Source: Ascidia mentula (lineage: Eukaryota > Chordata > Ascidiacea > Phlebobranchia > Ascidiidae). From it: a stretch of DNA of 64,000 bases. Below the pieces are notes generated by a model. It searched no databases. It saw nothing but the letters and a program-made list of their open reading frames with translations, and was not told where the DNA came from. The stretch covers positions 18,118,001-18,182,000 of the forward strand of contig OX387201.1 in the NCBI GenBank assembly GCA_947561715.1, in the 5' to 3' direction. Each line of letters begins with the position of its first letter. Position 1 is the stretch's first letter. Positions 59,701-64,000 of the stretch are shown one piece after another. A program made the translations under genes and the position numbers.

Positions 59701-61191
59701 TTGCCTTGGTTTGTCGACTTTAACAATGCTTTTGAGTGTTCGTCTGTTTGGTGGTTATGTTGTAATCACGGCTCCACTTTTAACCTTTGAGGGGCATTTA
59801 GTTTACCGCATAGCAATAAAGGAAATCTGTTAAACGCGCATACGTTTTTTGGGGGCTTTGCTTTGACCTTCACTGTGGCCATAAAACCTTCAATGCAACC
59901 CATCACATATCAGCGCAATCGGCTTGGATCACAACTAAAGACGTGTTTCTCTGTAATGCAATAATAATTCCCACATTCTACAACCTTCAAGGTTTTATTG
60001 GAATAATCCTTGTTTTTATATTCATTCCTTATTTGTGCCACAGATTCAAGCGTTTTGATATGTTGTCAAAAGTGCTATTTGCATAACGGGATAACCACAA
60101 ATACCACAATACTACTTCCCTATCCACTGTATAAGGATTCAGATCAGTATTATAGGTTATTTTTGTTGTTGAATTTTTTGATGGTTAGTCACCACGTTTA
60201 TTAAAGGATCTCGTGTGCTATGTAAAAGATCGTATATATACCGTCGCTTCAAAAATAGCTTCTGCGACTATTATGGGTTTTACGGACGAGCGCTGCCAAA
60301 CGTCGATGTTTATTTTTACCAACCGTAGTGGTCTCATGATGCCTCCAACATGCTGTGAGATAATCAGGATCCCACGCATGTAAACAGTATCCAGTTTGTC
60401 GAATAAGTCCGCTGCCAGCTTTAAATAAATAATCCCTAACGTCACGTTTGTCGGCGGGTACTGCATAATCTTCCTTCCTGTTTTCCGATTGTTGACCATC
60501 TGGGGTTGCGCGTTACGCGTTTATGTTTAGATATGTGCGAACGATTTAGATGAGCGAGAAAAGTTCGTCACTTTGAATTTCTGGTGCAGAAAAACTGACA
60601 GGGTTTTGAGATAAACCAAGTGGTAAAACACGAATGAATGTTGTGTAACGAATATGTCCGAACACAAACAAATACCAGACGTAAAAACTTTAGAAAAAGC
60701 AAAACAACTTTTAGTGTTTTGCACATTTGTGAATCAAATCGTGCGTAAAGATTTACAAACCATGGATTTCTGGTCGACGCAAAACAAGTCTCGTTTATCT
60801 TAATTGATCAAAACTCGCATGGCGAGAAATTGTCACATCTACCTGCCACAAAACTCTGGTGCATGATTTTCGCTGTCGCAGTTTGGCAGAAAATGATCCA
60901 TCTTGGCTGCAATGCAACTTATGTTTGACACGCAAACTGAGATCGACTTGGGTTTGAGGAGAAGATACCTTGGCATACGAATCACGTTCGTAAGTTTGCA
61001 GAATGTTAAACGCGCAACTACACGTGCGTTCACCTTAATATTAGTTGTAATTCCCGCAGCATATTTTTTTCCAGTATTGCCTTATTCGCACAGGAGTATG
61101 GGTCTAATGAGTGACGCTGAGGACGATGCGAAGGACAAGGAAAACGACCAAACAAACTTCATGAATATAGTTTATACATAGATATTTTTTT
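50785..61191. other. 10 kb without a supportable gene
   Basis: This holds the DUOX promoter side and a long stretch whose open frames (up to 137 codons, at 52859-53272 on + and 51352-51759 on -) have no recognisable motif, splice context or neighbours. No tRNA, repeat array or long inverted repeat was noticed. Confidence 0.4.
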
Positions 61192-61280
61192 CACTACACC
61201 GGGATTCGAACCCCGGTTATCGTGGATACCAGATTTTCTACATCGTATTTGAGTCGGGCGCCTTGACCGGTCATCCAATT
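61192..61280 (-). tRNA. tRNA-Leu(CAA)-like unit with an intron, probably a pseudogene or SINE head
   Basis: On minus, GACCGGTCAAGGCGCC resembles the tRNA-Leu D-arm. CTCAAAT gives a CAA anticodon followed by a roughly 13-base insert where tRNA-Leu(CAA) introns sit. TATCCACGATA forms a long variable arm, and the T-arm GGGGTTCGAATCCC is perfect. The 3' acceptor strand (TGTAGTG) has no complementary 5' partner. A working tRNA is therefore unlikely unless the 5' end is misread. Confidence 0.45.
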
Positions 61281-61379
61281 GACTTTATTTGACCGCACTG
61301 GTATTTGAACCCAGGATGTCCTGGGCACGAATACCGATCAGGTTTTCTTCTTGGTATATGGCTTGACCAACGCTGCCAA
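61281..61379 (-). repeat. tRNA-derived SINE-like repeat
   Basis: It begins on minus with TTGGCAGCGTTGGTCAAGCC (61379 downward), then AAAACCTGATCGGTATTCGT, a perfect 7-bp hairpin CCCAGGA/TCCTGGG and a B-box GGGTTCAAATACC. It shares its 5' part with 21620-21708 and its 3' part with 10343-10432. It lies head-to-tail before the tRNA-Leu-like unit. Confidence 0.65.
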
Positions 61380-61621
61380 TTGACTCTTATGTGACGTATT
61401 TTAATATTTTTGCTCTTTAGCGCTCATGGCGGAGACCGAAACAAAATTAAAAATTACCAAGTCAGCGCAGCGTGACTTTATTTGTTAGTATGGTTCAGGC
61501 AGTTTTACTTTGAGATGAATCGACTTTCGGTTATGTCGGACTGTAACACCAGTATTCTAGAAAGATCTCTCTAATTACCGAGTAAATATTCCACCAACAC
61601 ACACACGGTTCCATTACTAAC

Positions 61622-61627
61622 TTTATT
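61622..61627 (-). terminator. Polyadenylation signal of the EGF/lectin gene
   Basis: AATAAA on minus, about 29 bases after the TGA at 61656, fits the 3' processing signal of the gene below. Confidence 0.55.
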
Positions 61628-61655
61628 TCTAAATGCAGGTGACAGTTTCCCGAAT

Positions 61656-64000
61656 TCAGAAACCGTATGATTCGCAATAATCGCCCGTATAACCATAACC
61701 ACAACTGCATTGTCTTCCATTCAAATTGTTCACACATATTCCCGAGTTTTCACAATCACCGAGAGTTTTTGAATCGTCTGGAATAAAAATACTCAAAATA
61801 TTATTGCAAGCACAGCCACTAGAACACACATAAAAATTTTATATATAGAATATTTTCTTTTTCAACAGTTTCTTCAAGACTTCACAATGGCTAAGCAGTA
61901 AATTGAATTAACGCTTTGAAACGGTGGCGCGTTTATTTGGACGCAAAAACTACTACTAAACATTAAAATAACTATTAAGGTAAGGTCTGCACTAACCAAA
62001 GTGGGCGATCCAGTGCAGGTTAACCCTCCTTTGCTTCCAACGTGTTTCAGGTCGATCCGTTCTCCAAACCCTAACTCTAAACCCCCAAGGGAAAACCCCC
62101 ATCACTTTGGTGTCGAAAGTTTCTGGGTTGTCAGCTGACCCGCTGGCTGAAGCTGTGATGTTGAAAGCAAGAGAACTTTGGCATTCGGCGTAAGCAACGC
62201 TGACTGTTTTGTAGTAGGGAGGGACAAGTCTCAGCGGTCGAACAGTACGAAGTCCAGAAAGTTTAAGAGCTGGTTTGAAAGTTTGAAAACTGTGTTAGTT
62301 GTTGGAGCGATACGTGTACCAAGTATGTCTAAAACAGAGGTGCAGTGTAATTGCTAGTACTAAAAAACGTCTTTCAAAAAATGCATGTCCTAAAGCAGTT
62401 CGAATATTTGCACAACAATGACGATGCAGATAAATACACTTAAGGTACAATAAAGCAATATAATATAAGCTCAATATAGCGTATAGTGTTGAGTGCGTGC
62501 CTATTTTCAACCAAAGGAGTACTAAATTTAGCACCTGTTCCCTATGTTGTAAACCCCTGGTCTAAAATCTTTTTCAAATTCACATTGTTTCACTTTGTAA
62601 AAGCAAGTTTTGCGTATATTTTGACATTTTATAATATTTTACTGTTTACGTCGGTTCAAACACTGGGCCTGCAAATTAATAAAAGCAAATCGTTAGACAC
62701 GCTCGATCCACTCACATATTTCGCAATTTTTTCCAGCCCGTAGTTCAGGACATGTGCAGTTGTAATCGTTCCCAAACTCGAAGCAAGTCCCGCCATTGCA
62801 AGGGTTCGGGTAACAAAACCGCAGAGCTAAAACCGAACAAATGATTTAGACCAAATACTAGTATTTAACTTAAATTAATAAGGATAAAAACAAGATATAA
62901 ACAGGAACTTGTGCGACGTGCAACATTATTTTTAAATTGAACATAATATAATATACAAAATATGGACATAGTAATGTAATAAACTTCAGATTATAATTCC
63001 TTTTCTGATTGTAGTACATATAAAAATCCACTCAGGACAAAAATCCCTCCCAGGCTACCATTACAACTTTCCACACGAACATGTGACAAGCGACTTACCA
63101 GTCTCACAAAATTCTCCGACGAACCCACGCTGGCAGTTACATTTCCTTCCATGTTCTTCGCTGTTGTAGCAGTTTATTGAGTGTTGACATGGAAACGTGG
63201 TAAACGATCGACTCCCTGTGAAAATAAAAAAAAAATATTTTCTAATTTAGAGTTTTTTACGCTTTCATGAATATCGTTTTATTAAAAACACTTTGTACGC
63301 GTGGGCTGAAAATATGAAACGTATAATATGTTGATGAAGTTACTTCGAGTTATAAAAAAAATGCGCTGAACAAATAAAAAAATCTTAGTTTGCGTGGCAC
63401 CCTCGGAATTTACTATTTTCTTAGTTTTTCATGTAATGTGAGATCTTTATTTCAAATGTATAATAAGGAATCATAAAATTGCATTTCATGGATTTAAATC
63501 ATCTATTTCAACGCTTCCCAACCAGTGGGCCGCGAAGCCATTTCAGGTGGGTCGCGAAGTATTTCTAAATGTAACAGTTTTTAATTAGATCACGTAAATT
63601 GCATGTGTATACGTTGTTTTTTTTCCCAATAAATTGTTTTTTATTCGTTTGGTCATATCACATTGTGGGTCGCATAATAAAACTTGCATTAAAAGTGGGT
63701 CGCGAACTTAAAAAGTTTGCGAAGCACTGATCTATTTGATCTGTTACAATTTGTTCTCATTAAATATTTTCAAACTCACCGAATACTGAAGTCCAACGTA
63801 ATTTTACTTCAGTCTGGTCCCATCCGTCCCCGGGTCTGTCTGTCCTCTGCACGAGTGCACGGAAACCCCACGGGTAAATCCCGAGAATTGTGTAGTTGAA
63901 TCTATCCGCGTAATACCTCGACCTCGTGATTGTGGCTCTGACGGAGGTGGCCGTTCCCGTGTAGCAACGACTGTACCTCACTGCTACCGTTTGTCCGTAC
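61656..64000 (-). CDS. Secreted or surface protein alternating H-type-lectin-like and EGF domains, 3' part
   Basis: Five exons, all phase 1: 63780-64000 (continues right), 63099-63215, 62716-62826, 61997-62269 and 61656-61777 (TGA). Exons 1 and 4 encode related beta-rich domains: YGQTVAVRY then GIYPWGFRALVQRTDRP and LRWTSVFG; YYKTVSVAY then GVFPWGFRVRVWRTDRP and LHWIAHFG. The order V-x-V strand, GF strand, then W near the end fits the H-type lectin fold (discoidin II and snail agglutinins bind GalNAc). Exons 2, 3 and 5 encode EGF domains; the one in exon 3 has six Cys (CYPNPCNGGTC, CTC, then C), and the one in exon 2 shows five. Carbohydrate binding at the cell surface or in the hemolymph is inferred. 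N-terminal exons and any signal peptide lie outside the window. Confidence 0.72.
63501..63737. mobile_element. hAT-type MITE with 8-bp target duplication
   Basis: The element (63509-63729, 221 bp) starts CAACGCTTCCCAACCAGTGG and ends in the inverse of CAGTGCTTCGCAAAC, an imperfect terminal inverted repeat typical of hAT elements, with GTGGGTCGCG repeats inside both ends. The flanks carry the perfect 8-bp duplication ATCTATTT (63501-63508 and 63730-63737), the hAT target size. It has no coding capacity. It lies in an intron of the EGF/lectin gene. Confidence 0.88.

Overview
The window looks like nuclear DNA of a sea squirt, most likely Ciona. It is AT-rich, has many short GT-AG introns, and carries multidomain chordate or tunicate genes: a full-length dual oxidase, a Sushi/discoidin membrane protein and an EGF/lectin protein. 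Species is inferred from gene content only. All gene models were built by hand from splice signals, reading phase and remembered family sequences.

Layout. 1-808 (-): 5' part of a LINE-type ORF1. 1483-5204 (+): nine-exon gene for a helical N-terminus joined to a degenerate protein-kinase fold. 6841-8845 (-): seven-exon type II membrane protein with two Sushi domains and a discoidin domain; its discoidin exon carries an in-frame stop. 11721-15556 (-): part of an unrecognised multi-pass membrane protein. 15.6-28.6 kb: nearly gene-free, with one tRNA-derived repeat and one doubtful claudin-like exon. 28589-50784 (-): complete DUOX gene, 33 coding exons and 1,587 codons before the stop, every junction in phase. 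50.8-61.2 kb: no supportable gene. 61656-64000 (-): 3' end of a gene alternating H-type-lectin-like and EGF domains, running off the right edge.

Main observation: a dispersed repeat family carries type I hammerhead ribozyme motifs. Copies lie in the kinase-like gene's intron, upstream of the Sushi gene, and in at least five DUOX introns. Two copies (3461-3517 on - and 33442-33501 on +) keep the whole core and all three helices, and a third (40055-40108) keeps the core with weaker helices. Several copies are inverted pairs, so the hammerhead lies in the terminal inverted repeat and either strand would end in one. Copies with an intact core are all antisense to their host gene; the sense copies have lost core bases.

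Other points: a 55-57 bp tandem duplication that doubles the splice acceptor of DUOX exon 27, a recent Sushi exon duplication, an intron-bearing tRNA-Leu(CAA)-like unit in a composite tRNA repeat, and an hAT-type MITE with a perfect 8-bp target duplication.
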